From assembly GCA_030704615.1 (NCBI GenBank), contig CM060732.1, positions 81,367,171 through 81,431,170 of the forward strand: a stretch of DNA of 64,000 nucleotides. The letters run 5' to 3'. Source of the DNA: Takakia lepidozioides (taxonomy: Eukaryota > Streptophyta > Takakiopsida > Takakiales > Takakiaceae). The translations under genes were made by a program, and so were the position numbers. The notes beneath the pieces were generated by a model, which was given only the letters and a program-made list of their open reading frames with translations, did not search any database and was not told where the DNA came from. Below are positions 10,141 through 23,779 of this stretch, piece after piece. The stretch's first letter is position 1, and each line of letters opens with the position of its first letter.

Positions 10141-12287
10141 ATGGCGATCGAGTCCACCAGTCTGCTTACTACCAGACCCGCGCATGCAGATAGTAATAGA
10201 TTGCTGTTGAAGACGATTCTTCAAACCGTCCTAGAGCACTGTGGCGAACCGCCATCTGACCAATTAATGGATGATCTGGGACGCTCGTTGGTCATTCAGT
10301 TCTCAGTTGACGGGAAACGATTTCAATCAAGAAAGTACGTACCATCCACACATCCCGTTGTTTGGTGTGCTTGCATGACCATTCTAATGCGGTGATCCTG
10401 CCCTAATACCACATGTCTTAGTACAATCTAGACATTTCTTTGGCTCTCCTTCCTAGTGCGCCTTTCCTTGAGTACTGGCCATATCGTGGTTCATCGTTGA
10501 GTTCGGTTGACATCATCGGATGTAGATTACCCACTTACTGCTGAGACACACACGGTATTGTACACTTGACGATTGGATTAGAGCTGAACACTGATTCTGC
10601 AAGGAAAGTTGATGTCTTTCGATATGTCTAGATATATGTCTGAATATCCAGCGTCTACAGAAGGTCTGTATATGAAATGCGCGATAAATGTACACCACCT
10701 AGGCAGACGAATATCTACATAATAAGGGGTTTACCAACCTTAGTTTGTAACTATTATCAACAATGTAGGAACGTAGAGTATGGTCTCCGCAGTTTATGCC
10801 CCTCATAACCCTATTTACTTCTTTGCTTGAGGCTGGAAATTGATCAGTAGGTATTCAAATCAAAGAACAGATGTAACTACGCGTCCGTTAAGGTGAAGGT
10901 AATAGGCGGAGATTCACATACTCTGAGTTTGCCAGTACGGATCCTCTAAATCAGCTGTAGGGTATTTAGCCACCAGACCGGAAGTTAGTTATTAATTTTT
11001 GTTCTCGATTGGACTCCTGAGCAGTGATGAATATCATGTTGTTCAACTTAATACTCTTGTGTCCTGCTAGTTCAAGTTGCTAACGTCAAGGTCTAAGTTA
11101 ACAAGAAACCAGTCGACGTCGAGCACTTTATTCAATGAATCGAAAACGATGGTGGGTCAAACTTGCTTTAATCAGAGCTGTGCCTCTTGAGATCAGTTTT
11201 GAAAGATCTCACTGGTTCAGTTCATTTCTCTCCTTACACATAGCAAGTAGAAGATTTGATCTACATATCTATTCGTCTGCGGCACCTGAGAGCTGAGAAG
11301 TGTGTAGTCTGTAAATTGTCGAATAGGCGAGTTGAAATCGTGGTGGTCATCGATCATGCTGATTTTGGTTCAAGCGTTGGAAACACAATGACGATGCCCC
11401 ATCCATGCAGACATTTACATCGGGGGCCACTACATTTGACTGTATTTGGGATTTCTTAACTATCGGGTTTCTTGTTGCTCAAGTTGTACTAATCCTAGTA
11501 GCACTGAAATGCTGGCCGATTTGAGGAAAACTAAGTTGCGTGTTCCAAATTTCTTGACAGTCTGCCGTCGATGGATACGGAACATGTTGGACAGCAAAAG
11601 CCCAGGGATTCCCTTATCGATCGAGCACTGCAAGAAGCTATTGGGGTAGGGTCTGCACCGCCCCATGCCACGACGGATAGAGCGAGTACTCCAGACATCT
11701 GCCACAGACGAGCCGAAGGCGAGGGCTTTGACGAAGCTGGAAAGTGTCCGCCGAAAGACGATGGCATCGACGTTGAAAATGAAAATACTAGGAAGAAAAA
11801 CGAAGACAACCTCGATGTTGAGGGTAACGAACCAGCGCCAAAAGTTCAGGACTCACGCCGAGAAGATGCGGACGATGCTGCCCTGCTCGTCGCTGGCGCT
11901 CTTCTAGAACTGAGTAGTTGCACTGAAGGGGCAAAAGAGGGGTACAACACCAGTAGCAATGGGTCGACGGATGCGTTTGGTTTGTCAACCAAATCGAGAC
12001 GGAGGATGACCATGAGTGAACTCAGCGACACGACTAGCGAGACTCAAAACCCAACGAGTTTAGGGAAACGAAAGATCGTGAAGAAAAATATGACGGATTT
12101 CGAGCTAGATGTGGCCGAACCACGAACTGAAGATGAGGAAGAAGATGAGCTCCCCGAGCGAGAAACCTCCGTTCTTCCCAGACCCATCAATAAGAAACGA
12201 TACAGACTCATTGCAGACATCATGGACCAAACGAAGGCGAGGGGCGATGAGTTGAAATCAAAGAAACCAAGACGGAGAATCAAGTAG
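10141..12287 (+). CDS. Two-exon gene, acidic probable nuclear protein of unknown function
   Basis: Exon 1 is 10141-10334 and ends in phase 2 at a GTACGT donor; exon 2 is 11561-12287 after a ttcttgacag acceptor, and the phases join exactly. The predicted protein is about 306 residues. The first 65 residues look folded (LLLKTILQTVLEHCGEPP, then LGRSLVIQFSVDGKRF). The exon 2 part is long, charged and disordered, with an acidic run EDEEEDELPERE, a conserved-looking segment RPINKKRYRLIADIMDQTK and a basic tail KKPRRRIK that could serve nuclear import. I do not recognise the family. The ATG at 10141 was chosen because the frame upstream has only a TTG. Small exons inside the 1.2-kb intron cannot be excluded. 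Confidence 0.6.
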
Positions 12288-13573
12288 GCGTATTTGAAGA
12301 TATGGGTGTAAATATTTAGTGGGTTTGTACAATTACAAAACTTCTTCCTAATTTGTGAAGTGAGATGATAAGGAGATATGACAATTCGGTGATCAGTGCC
12401 TTTTCTGCTTTCACAACTTCGTCACTCTTTTTTGTAGAGAAGGTTAGTGGACATGATGCGTATGAAGCATGAACATGATGTAGTTTCCTATAGTGTAACA
12501 TACTTTCGCACTCCAGACTAACACTGCTAGACAGAGAAACTGAGTGTAACATGCCTCACATGGCCAACTTTTATTTTCAAACAGTTACATCTACTTGTTG
12601 AGAGCACTTGCTAAAAACTCGCATCCTCGTATCATATTCTGCCAACACATTATCTTAAAATAAAATTGACGAGGACGAGATGAGTTACTCACAGAGCTGC
12701 ACAAAAATCCAGAAAATGGATATCTTCACTAGGGTGATAAGACTTTCAGTACATAAGTTCAATGTCTTCTATGCTAGATGTCATCAAATTCTATTTCCTC
12801 ACACCCCAGGGGAATAATGAAACAAAGAGTGCACATAAGCACACCCCAGTGTACTGTCATTGAAAGATGTAAGCACATGGGACTCAAGCGAGATTATTTA
12901 AAACCACGTCTAATGTTTGGGATGGCAAAAACTACGCCACAGCCCAAGTGTGACTGACATTCTTAACTATGCTGCAATATATCTGCCAATTCCTTGAACA
13001 GCAATCCAAGTTACCCTCGGACCATAGGATCTCTGAACCGAACAGTTCACTGTATAGCCTGTAGGCTCAACAGAAGGCTCTCAACGTAGAACAAAACACT
13101 TAGCCTCATGTCACACATGTCAACCTCTAGCTACTAAATATCAAAATCCACTACACTCTGACCGCAGTTGTCTTTCCCTGGAAGTTGCTCTTGAATAAGC
13201 AAACAAAACCGCCTAAAAGAACATAGTCAAAGACCAATATATGTGAGAACAACCTCTAGAGCTTGAATAGGATGCCAACACAATCACCATCAACACCCTA
13301 GTTTCAGCAGCATTCTTTGAGGTCTCATGAGAGGCCTGGATCTCATGCCAAATCCTAAATATTGCAGTCCCTGCACAGCTGTTTGACATTGGTCGTGGCC
13401 AGATTAGGCAAACCAGCTACCACAGCCAAACCTGTGAATGCCAAGTAAATTATTCCGTCTGTTGTTGACACTCATGCATAAGCCCTTCACATGTGTTCAG
13501 GCCTCCTATGTCAGGGATCGGCCCCCAACAGATGCGAGTCTTTCAAAAGCCAGAAAGAAAACCCAGTAACAAC
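12288..13573. other. Convergent 3' region, no gene seen
   Basis: This lies between the 3' ends of two convergent genes and probably holds both 3' UTRs. No further coding segment is supported. Confidence 0.5.
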
Positions 13574-16500
13574 TTAGGGGGCCCAAAAAGGTTTGGCGTT
13601 TGAGTATGGGGGAGGTGGGGCTAATTGACCCTTTGATGGTGTCTTTCCAGCCGAGTCCTCCTCCTCTTCTTCTCCATACTCCACAAGCTTCAGCCCTGGT
13701 GCTGATGTCCAAAAATACAATTGCGCCCACACGTCATGTTCGTTTAGCATGGAAGACTGTCAGTTTCACAAGAACATGGAGGAAGAGCTGGCTCTCAGCA
13801 TAAATGTGGGAGGTAGCAACGATTAAGGGAGAGCTGACATCTGCAATACCCAGAAGTTTGGACAACCAAGAAAACGGACTCAGAAAGAAAAGCCATACTA
13901 GCCAATTGCAAGACTAGATCCAGTGAGCTTTGGGTTCACCTAATGTAATTGACTAATGGCAAATCAGCAAATAGTGGAGCACATATACAATGTGTATCAT
14001 TCCAGTGATTTAGTTCCAAGAATCATACCATCTTTAACAGGTTGGCTGGGCACTGACGGAGCCCTTGGAATTGGCCTAGGTGGAGGAGGTGGCATGCTTT
14101 TTGGGGGAGGTGGTGGCATATTTTTTGGCAGTGGTGAAGGTAAACTGCTGATGCTTTGACCTGCTTCCGACATACGAGATGGTTCATGCAGTTGTACAGA
14201 TCCTAGGCCCTGACGCATCTGCAGCTACAACAAATTACAGCTCAACTTGTCATGCCGATATGGATTTTTGATGAAACCAGATGTAGAGATGTATGCATCA
14301 TGCTTACCATGATGTATGCCGAGAGTTGCAAGGTAGAAGTGTTCCTTCACTCAAGCGTCTACCAGTTCCACAAAAACATCAACCACTTCAATGGTTAAGG
14401 GGAACATGATCACACCAATGCAAAGGTCAGGTGAGACAAACAGGAAAGTCAAAACAAATGTCGCAAATAACTGTGCTTCCTCTCTTCCATGGAAGCCCGC
14501 TAAACATCTCCACAAGTTCCCTGTGAGACATAGAAAGGTGAGTCCACAATGACGGCGCGGCACGAGTCAGCCTCGAATTGGCAGGGCAAGCAAATAATAC
14601 CTGGCACACGCACCATGCCATGTCAGAAGACAAAGAGTGCAAAAACTAATCGTTGTCTCCTTAAGCCTCACAAAGTAGCTGCACTTGTACAGTTGAGCAC
14701 AGCTATGTAAGAGCAACACATGACGAAGGAACAAACAGCAGAAGTGCTCTTTAACAGATGCAATTCTCTTCCCTTGCGACGGTAAATCAACTCTCACATT
14801 CCTCAACCAGTCACAAAAAACTGATTCTTTGGGACAGACAGCGCCATCCCAAGTAAAGGAATAAAGTAAGCAAATGCTGTATCATCACCATCCATGGAGT
14901 AGGCCATCCACGACTGGCAACACTGCCCTAGTACGGGTCCGGTTTGAATTTGACAGAGAGAATAGGAATCAATCTACATTGACACCTCTGAAACAGGCTC
15001 TTCCTTATGGATGCTGAATAATAATGATACTTACTAGCATAGATAATGTGATGGTTGAGAAAAGGTTGGGAGTGAAAACACTATATGCTGTGGAAGAATC
15101 TGGTCGAGAGGGTAAAGGTTACTTAGAAAAAAGTTGAAATCTGTAATGATACTGTCCTACTACATCCCTGGGTGTCACAAGATATAATATGATGAGGACA
15201 CCCAGCTATCTAGGAACAGAGGCTTATAAATGGATTTTTTGGGACTGTCCCGGTCATAGCATTAGCATCAGCATTATTATACACAGACTAGAGATGGTTT
15301 GTATCCCCATTAATCCTTCAAAGTTAACAAAGATGGTAACACTCAAGTTCACTCCATGAACATATTTTCTTAGATCAACTGATCTACTACATAATTGAAC
15401 GTGCCAGAACTTTACTCACAACTTAATAGTACCATCAACTAAATCAAACATGCCAGATTTAACTTGCAGCTTGTGGATGATGATGCAACACAAAATGCAC
15501 TCCATCCACTGCTAATCTTGATAATATCATTAGAGTTTGTATTAATCTCAAACTTGGCTTTACTTCTCACCTGAGATTCATTCCTTAATGTCGGCTTGAC
15601 AGCAACTGGAAACTCCTGGAACTTGCGTCTCTCTTTTGGTGCCGGGTGGTGGGCGTGCTTCTCCAGATGCCGATCAGTCTGGGCAGTGTTGTTAGCAAAT
15701 CCCCGTGCTTTTGCAGTCAGAGGGGCACTAATTGCAGGACCAAATCCTGGCCTTACGGATACAGGAGGAGGTGGCCTTTGCAGCGCCGATGCAACTTGTT
15801 GTAGAGGAGTTGCCTGGGGATACACACCACCATAACCGCTATAGCTAGTTGCCAGAGCTGGGCGTGGAAGAGAGTGGTTCAGGTGGTTGACTGCACCAGC
15901 TACATATGGAGGAACAGTCAATGGTCTGTGGTTTGCACTCAACCCTTGTTGAGGTTGTCCTGTGAGGGGAGAAGAACATGTTAGTGCCATGGTTGACCTT
16001 ACAAGAGTACACAGACAGTTTAAAGTCACTTAATCTTCATGAGGTTTGAGTGAATGAAGCCTTGTTGCTGAATTAACCAACCCTACAACTGTGCAGAACA
16101 GCAATTCTACGTGCACTTCCACATAGGAAACATGCTCTGACAAGCAGCATCCTAGAATACCTTGTTGAGACAAACCAGGAACAAGTGTGGTCGTAGATGG
16201 AGCTGCTGGGAACGATGGCTGAGCAACTGAACCACGCGAGGACTCGACTCCAGTGGTTGTAACACCTCCTCGATTCTGCTGCATAGGAGACCTACCCTCC
16301 GCCACAGGTGTGAAGTCACCAGTGTTGCTTGTGTTAGCCCCTGCAGCTGTCTCACCCACTAGATGCCGAGGAGGTGGGACAGCACCATATGCCTTCGTAT
16401 AGGGCAACCTGCAATGTGCCAATAGGTTAGACCTTCAACTAATCAATTCCACCTGCCCGGGTCTAACCACACAACCAAATAAGCATGTACACAAACATAC

Positions 16501-19500
16501 ACACATTAGCAGTATCAATTGCTGAAGCACAGATTCTGTTCTTGAGCTAGATAGATACATACTTCTCTACCCAAGATACTTACATGTTTGCATATGGGTT
16601 CTGGAGAGTCTTCTCTGCACCAGTAGGAGGTGCCATTGCAGGAGGCCAAACTTGAGGGCTAGGGGGATAACCCGAGGGATAGAAAGTAGCCTGCTGATTT
16701 TGCCTTCCCAATGGTCCTGGGTATGGCGGATTCATTTGTTGGTAAGCCATTGGTGGCGGCCAAGCCGCAGGTGTACTTTGGGGTGCCAATGGCACCGAAG
16801 TAAAGTTCAATGCAGGTTCACCGGCTGGCAGTTGGTATGAAGGTTGCCTGTTTGACAAAACATAAAAAATTGAGCTGCGTTACAAATCCAGCAAGGGATG
16901 CCATATATAGGGTTTTTGAGATGTTGTTAAACTCATTTGAAGTTTGCAAAAGCTGTCATATTCCAGACACCAGTACCTGAAAGAGAAACTATCTGACCGA
17001 ATTGTCTCCAACAAATTCTCTGAAAGCCGCCGTGCATCATCCAAGCTCTTGGGGTTGTCAGCAGAGATGAACAAATGCAATGGCAGGTCTGGCCCAAACA
17101 TAACTCCAAGTTCTGTTAGTGCACAATAAGAGGTCACTGAGACCCAAGACCATTGTAATGAAACTAAAGCACAAAGGCATTTCTGAGACCTAGACGGATA
17201 GGAGGCAGTGACGATGAAAGCCACATAACTCACAGGACAATGCTATTGACTACGCTTGCAGTACCCAGCACTAACTGACTGATGCCCAGTTTAATCAATA
17301 AGTAGAGTGAGAAGTGGGAAAGAAAGAACAAGAGGAAGGGGCAACTAGTTCATGTGCTAGTCATAATAAATGTACTCGATTACCATGCCCTGCAAACAAT
17401 GATGATGATGTACCCATCAGGTTTAAGTCCCCCAAGGATAATAACCCTTCAGCCAAGGGTGAGAGAAGTGCAGCCTCAGGGCAGCACATCATAGAGGGAG
17501 ACAAGGGAAGTGGCCTACCTTCGCCTGGAGGAGTTTCACAATTTCCAGAGCCTCTCCCACGCACAACGACTGTAGCGCCTGTCTCAGTCATAATATGATT
17601 TATGTACTGATCCTGCATAAATTGCAATCCCGAATCCCCCACCGAAGCCAGCAACACCACCACACAATCTCTCCCAAGGATGTGGAGATGTCAGGGACCA
17701 TTATTTTTATTCTTTGTGTGAGGGTCAAAACTCACTAAATGTAAGAAAATGGAAGGGAAGTTTTGTGAGTAAAGACTGGCAACTCTAGTCCCTGCAGGCC
17801 TCAACTTCCAAATCAGAGAAGCAAGAGAAAGAAGATGTAAGAAAGAAAAGAGAGGAGGTTAACAATCAAAAGTGTGTTTTACCATCGTGTCTACACCAGT
17901 CTTCGCATTGACACTCAACTCAGAAAATTTGGGGCATGCTCAAGCCTTATGGAACATTTGACTGCTTCCATACCTAACTGGGTAGAGATCTTACAACTCG
18001 CTATAGGAGAGGTGATATCCAGTGGGGACTATGCCCTGGAAGGAATGAATACCGAATGTTCCCAGGCAACTGCTACTATGCTTCAATTGTCTTTATTCAT
18101 GATGGGACTTCACATTCCACCCAAGGCCAGAACAGGGTGGGGATGATATACTCACCTTTGGACAAAGGGAAAGACACATAGGTCCATATGGTGATCCATT
18201 ATTTCAGGAAAAGAGAGACAAGATCACATTGTTACAAAAGCAAGATGAAAAACTTTACTTATCAAAGTGAGTCTCTCCAGAACAACCTGGGGTGTCCACA
18301 GAAGCCTAGACACTAGCAAGCAAAGGGCCACAGGGCTTACATTTGGGCCACGAATTCGCCCAATAATATTGAATGATGGGTCAGTCTCAAGCCCCACATT
18401 GACCGCTGTTGTGAAGGATGGAGCAATCTGCCAAGGAAACCACAAAGGCTGGACTTTATCAAGAAAGAAACAGGGAAGAAGATGCATTTATTGCTACTGG
18501 CAGAGAGATTCAGAAGCATTCTAATACAAACATGTCCAAAAAAAACCCAAACACAGAGAACGCAGAAGTCAATTTTGAAAGCTAATATGTCAAAAAAAGA
18601 GGGAACAAGGAAAAAGAAGATAATCACATCCACGGGAAGCGAGAGGCCTATGGGACACAGCAGAACGGCAAGAGAAGGAGAGAGATAGCATTGTTCTGCT
18701 GGACTCCTTCCAAGGCCTTAGTATCACGTCTGATTTACAGTATCACAATGACCTAAATAACAAGATGAAATTGATTTCCTTATTCTAGTACAAATCCACT
18801 CATTCGATGGATTTTTGACACATTGCAAGCAGCTTCACCCATCACAGTCACATACAAGCCAAAAGAGAAAGGAAATGACAAACCGCTCCACCCGACATGC
18901 TTCCTGCAGAAAGGGGGCCCAAAACTCGGCCTTGCTTCAACATCTCCTCTATCAGAGCTGCTGCTGCGTCCACAGACTTGATACGTTCAGCCGTATCTTT
19001 CAGCTGTCAAAAAGCTCAAATCTACATTAGACTTGTCTGTTCCGCCGCAGTCTGATATTGGCTCTGTCCACATATCCCAAGGTGAGATCAACCCTCTCCC
19101 AGAGTGGTGGTGATACGTTCCATCAAAGCCCAAAAGAAGATGAAAGAAAATTCAATACCTTAGGCAACATCAAAGAATATAGAAGCTTTAGAATCATACA
19201 CTCCAAATTGCAATCAAATGGCTGGCACTGATCCTTCAGAACCCTTGACCTCAACTAGCCTGTTAAGCACACGTAGTGAAGCTACTTGATGTGATAATCA
19301 CATCACATGAATCTACCATGCCGACTTGTAATTGGTAGGGCTCTCTCTCTCAGACCTTCTAAGTAGCAGCCACAAGAGTTGTGAGGAAAACCCCTGCAGA
19401 AACACAATAAATCTTACATGAACACCTGAAGAGATGTGAAGATACAGAGGCTTCTCCGATTCCACAGGTCCGTTCGGTGGCCTGAATTGACCCCTGGTAG

Positions 19501-21881
19501 ATGCAACCGAACAAAGTAGTTTCGTGTGGCATAAGTGATTGTCAGCACTTGCTACCAGAACATCTGTTTTTCACAAGAGCGAGTCCGTGGCTAACCAGAT
19601 GTGAATTAGACGTCCATAGAATGACTCAGTAGATTCAATTCAATCACCTCAAGTTGATTGCAATTGTGTAGTCCTTCAAATTACCAACATGAGAACCTTG
19701 AGGATGAGGCCTTTTGATATTGGGTATACCAACAATTGGAAACCTGAGAGCTCACCTAGTAATAACAACCGCACCAGTCTTGGCTTGAATCTGCAGTGCA
19801 ATGGCACCTGGTCAGTGGCCTGTACCATCTAGGAAGCTCCTTTATTGACCTTGCAGACCATTTGATTGACCATCAGTTAATATGTTCCTCCTATCTAAGT
19901 TTTCCAGGACAAAGAATGCAGCATTGATCTGCATGACAGAAATTTGAGAAACACACTACTTCGCGAACCTTGAGCATGAAGGTACACAAGGTTAGGTGTC
20001 CTGCTGGGCAGTTTCCAAGTTCAGGCTAGGACTTTTGGATAGGCATGGGGCTCAAAAATCCCAGGTCACACAAAAGGACAAGAACAACCTGCCAGTCCAA
20101 GACAGAAGAAAAGCAGCACATACTTCTTCCTGAGTTTGACGCTTTGTAAGCTTATAACGTACTCCAGGCTCTGCATCATTGATGATGATTTCACGTGAAA
20201 TCACTTCATCATGTATCTTGATCTGTGGAATAAGCCCTTTTGTTGCCAAATCCTGAAAATCCAATTACCCCCAAGTCTTGGCCCGTAAGGTGAAGAGGAA
20301 CACGAGCTATATGCAAGAAACAGAGCCTGGAGGAAGTGGATAACGGAAGAGAGGAAGTGAGTTTGATTGAGAGAAGATGACAAGCTTGCCCTAGAATGTC
20401 CACAAGCAGGAAGAGAGGATAAGCCAGAGCAGGTTGGACCAAGAATATGCAGAAACAAGGAAATCAACCGACCTGGTTGATTTTTTGCACAATGGCTGCC
20501 GCTGCACTGTTAGGCGCTGCAGGGGGCACCATCGGGAATGGTACCGGGGGCATGGAAACTGCCATAGATGGAAAAACACCCACCAATGATGCAAACATGC
20601 CAAGACCTGCCCCTGGAAAAGACATCAGGCTTGGCATTGCTGACATTGGTACTGCTGCTGTGTCTACAGATTCAGCAGGTTGATCCCACTTCCGTTTCTT
20701 CCTGCAGAGCCAAACAGTATCATTTATCTGTTTGCCCATTCTTGAACTCAAATCTCATTTACTGACTCTTGACCATGAAGAGAACTGAACCAGCCATTCC
20801 ACCAACACAAGGAAAATGGGGGCTCAGAACAGTGTAACCACAATTCAATCATGACCAGTCCTTTGTTACTGCACAGGATTTTACTAAAGTTTCTAATTTG
20901 CCCAAAAGGGTCTGTGGCAACAATTAACGATGAAAAAACAATGCATGGTCTCCACATCAACTGTAACATTAGTTCAATGTGCGGCAAACACAATTTTCTA
21001 GGGTTAGCAATTTGGCAAATTGGTATTGCTGCTGTGAACCAGCACCAATGGGCAGGTACCTGCAACAGAAACCCAAACGATCAAGTAGAAATATACACAT
21101 CAGTCTTTCTCTCAGAGAAAGTGGATTCTTATAACTACAACAGGACATCCCAAGGCCTCATCCCACCGAATGAGATGTCTAGGGTTCCTGTTTGTGCTTG
21201 TGCAGCATCGACCCTACTGACTTCGAATTTTGAATCCATTATGAGGGTGTAAACTTTGGGGTATTTCCCACCACAGGAAATGGCAGCTGACTAATCTGAG
21301 AATAAAATGATATCTTAAGATGCTTAGGCAACCAGGCAGATGAACTCTACACAGGCCCGGAAGGGTGGAGCTCAATTCTCATGATACACAAGCGCACAAC
21401 CAACGCTATGAGTGCAGTGACGCAGAATCGGATGGCATCCCAAGAAAACCTTTTGACATCCCGAACCCTAAAACGATTAGCCCAAACCGCCCTGTAGCCA
21501 ATTCCAATGATTCCAGAATATAGCACAACTTACTAAGTACCCAGGAGAGGAAAGCACTCAGACAGAGATCACAATCCCTGTACGCACTTGCAACGCGAAA
21601 TAGGATTGTTTTCCAAGTAAGCCTTTTGCCTTATCCCATACATGCCGAACCCTAAATTGATCACCCCACACCGCACTGCATTCTTGAAGAAATTAAGACG
21701 AAAGTAATAAAGAGGAAGGCGCTAAACTTAAGGGTGCCATCCCTAAGCCCTTGTTAGACCAACGCTTTCCTAGAGACACACACGAAGGAATTATCCGTGG
21801 GCTCAAGCGCCGAAAGTTGAATGTTTCAAGGAAAGTCCCAGCTTACCTCTGACGAGTAGTCGCAGTTGTCTCTTCCGCCAT
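13574..21881 (-). CDS. RIK: RIK/KHDC4-like KH-domain RNA-binding protein, 14 exons
   Basis: Exons (minus strand): 21847-21881, 20473-20701, 20124-20252, 19756-19790, 19418-19493, 18884-19003, 18341-18427, 17519-17612, 16977-17112, 16584-16847, 16161-16408, 15571-15959, 14029-14218, 13574-13701. All phases join, giving 719 residues. Residues 13-18 are KRKWDQ, typical of BLOM7/KHDC4 proteins. A first KH-like module spans about 100-200 (REIIINDAEPGVRYKLTKR, QAKTGAVVITRGQFRPP). A second spans about 215-314 (GRIRGPNDQYINHIMTETGA, VVVRGRGSG). The remaining 400 residues are Pro/Gln-rich with a MPPPPP repeat, ending LKLVEYGEEEEEDSAG and NAKPFWAP, like plant RIK tails. RIK binds RNA and the AS1/RS2 repressor in land plants; KHDC4 acts in splicing. 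The symbol rests on family resemblance; paralogy with other KHDC4-type genes is untested. Confidence 0.9.
18627..18686 (+). repeat. Copy of short dispersed intronic repeat
   Basis: Lies in a RIK intron: atccacgggaagcgagaggc followed by ctatgggacacagcagaa. It matches the family found repeatedly in the DnaJ gene introns, here in the same genomic orientation (opposite to the gene). Confidence 0.5.
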
Positions 21882-23779
21882 CGCTCACGCTGTAAGCTCT
21901 GTGATTCTCGCTTGCTTGTGCGCCTGCGCGGGATTCTGACCTTCAGGGGAAGAAGGTAGAAGGAAAGGTCAGATTAGGGCTGACACCCGTCCTCATCCAA
22001 CCATTAACATTTTATCCATGGCGATGCCCTAACCTATATTCTCATCCATACGCCCCTACTGGGGGTCTACTTACCCTATACCGATCCATGCACCCCTATT
22101 GTGGTTATTTTCGGACAACCAAGTTGTAGCGCAGGTGGTCATGGGCACATACCTCGGAAGTGGTTGTGGTTTCAACCGCCGACTGGTGTCATAAAAGTGT
22201 CCACCGTCCCGTCGCTAGTGAAAGCTACTCATAAGTGAAAGCTACTCCAGGTCCAGGACCTTGAGGGGAAAATTAACCCGCTTTCTGAGCAATGAAAGAA
22301 AATAAGGGACATAGCCCGAGTCGCAGACCACAGCCTGGGATTGAACCCCAGACCCACATGCCACGATCAGCAAAGATAGGAAAACTTCAAGTTACTAGTG
22401 TTTTTAGATATCTGGCGAAATTGCGCACTTTTTCGACCCGAAATATTCTCTCATAAATTCCCTGTTTTTTCATGGATGAAAATTGAAATCGCCAAATTTC
22501 TCCAAATAAATATAAATTATGGATGAATTCACCAAATATAGATGATATAAATGGATGAAATTACATCAATGGATGATTCTATCCAAATTCCAGTGGACGA
22601 ACAGAAAATATGGCAAAACTAAGTAGCCACTCGTGCTATTTCCCAAATTTGGAAAACAATTTTTTTTTGTTTTTGTTTTTGGAGGGCCCTGCCCAACTTT
22701 CTTTCCGAAAAGCCAATAAAATAAGTGAAAAGAGAGAAAAGGAAAAAGAAAACATTTGAAAAATGGCGCTGCTCTCGCATGTATATTTGGCAATACTTAC
22801 TGACACGTGGGTGACTAAACCCAAGAACGCATGTTGGGCCGCACACATGCTGTCGCTGGATCCACGTGGCAGGAGGCGAGTGGGCTCACCAGAGTAATAG
22901 GGGTGGACGCATTTTCCCTTTACGCATCACGCGCTTCGTAGTAGTCACCAGTCACTACGTATTCCACGTACGGTTACGAGTACAATACGAAATAGGTAGG
23001 TACAATTTTACCGTGCAGAGCGTTTGACTTAGGTGTACGCGTACAGTAATACCTACCGGCCTGGCACACGTGTGAGGTATACGCAGGTGCTTGGCTCTTT
23101 CTTCGTCTCTCTCTGGCGTTAACGACAGAGAGAAGGAAGATGTGCAGACTACGTTGATCGAAGCTTAGATCTTGCAGCTCGGTTGCTTGTACACAGGGGC
23201 AGCTTGTGTGTTTTCTAGAGTCTGCGCAGAAGGTTTTCTGGAGATTATTTCGATCGTTTCCGTTGAAGAGATAGAAGTTATGACAGAGGGACATGAAGCA
23301 AGTTTGGTGCGTGAGCGTGCATTGTTTGGTATGAAGATTGAATATAGACACATCGTTTGACGAGTTTGGTGAACATATTAGGTTCCAGTCTTTGAGCGAG
23401 GAAGAGAGATTGTGATGAGATCTGCAAAAGCGAGTCGTCTAAAGCCTTGTAACGAGGCAGTTTTGAGAGGCGTCTGACAGTATCGGTCAACTTAATAGGG
23501 AAGAGAAGCAGAGGGAAACTGGCATTGGTAGTCTTAGTGGCAAGACCCTGGACAAGTTTGTCCTCTTAAGGGACTTGTTGGAAAATGCTGTGAATAAACA
23601 TACGTCTTCGTTGTCGTTTCCACACTTACCTTCTTCTCGTGTTGTCTTTGCAATCTAGATAGGTGGATTACTCTGCTGACAACAAGGGACGCGTTATGTC
23701 AATGTAGAAATTCTTCTGTTTCTGAGTATCTGAATACTCTCTGGCTCTGCCTAGCTTGTTTGCAAGGGCTTGCCTCTCA
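21882..23779. other. Divergent intergenic region between RIK-like and lipase genes
   Basis: No gene is supported. It includes an 18-base tandem (agtgaaagctactc, twice) at 22217-22247, a tRNA T-arm-like relic at 22335-22351, repeated atggatgaa words at 22470-22580, and the presumed promoters and leaders of the two divergent genes. No clear TATA box is visible for the lipase. Confidence 0.5.
22300..22365 (-). mobile_element. Possible truncated SINE: tRNA T-arm relic
   Basis: On the minus strand CTGGGGTTCAATCCCAG (22335-22351) forms a perfect five-base-pair T-stem with a GTTCAAT loop, i.e. a consensus B box. No D-arm is recognisable upstream, so this is neither a tRNA gene nor a complete SINE head. 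It may be a 5'-truncated copy; resemblance to the 8160-8326 element beyond the B box is weak. Confidence 0.35.
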
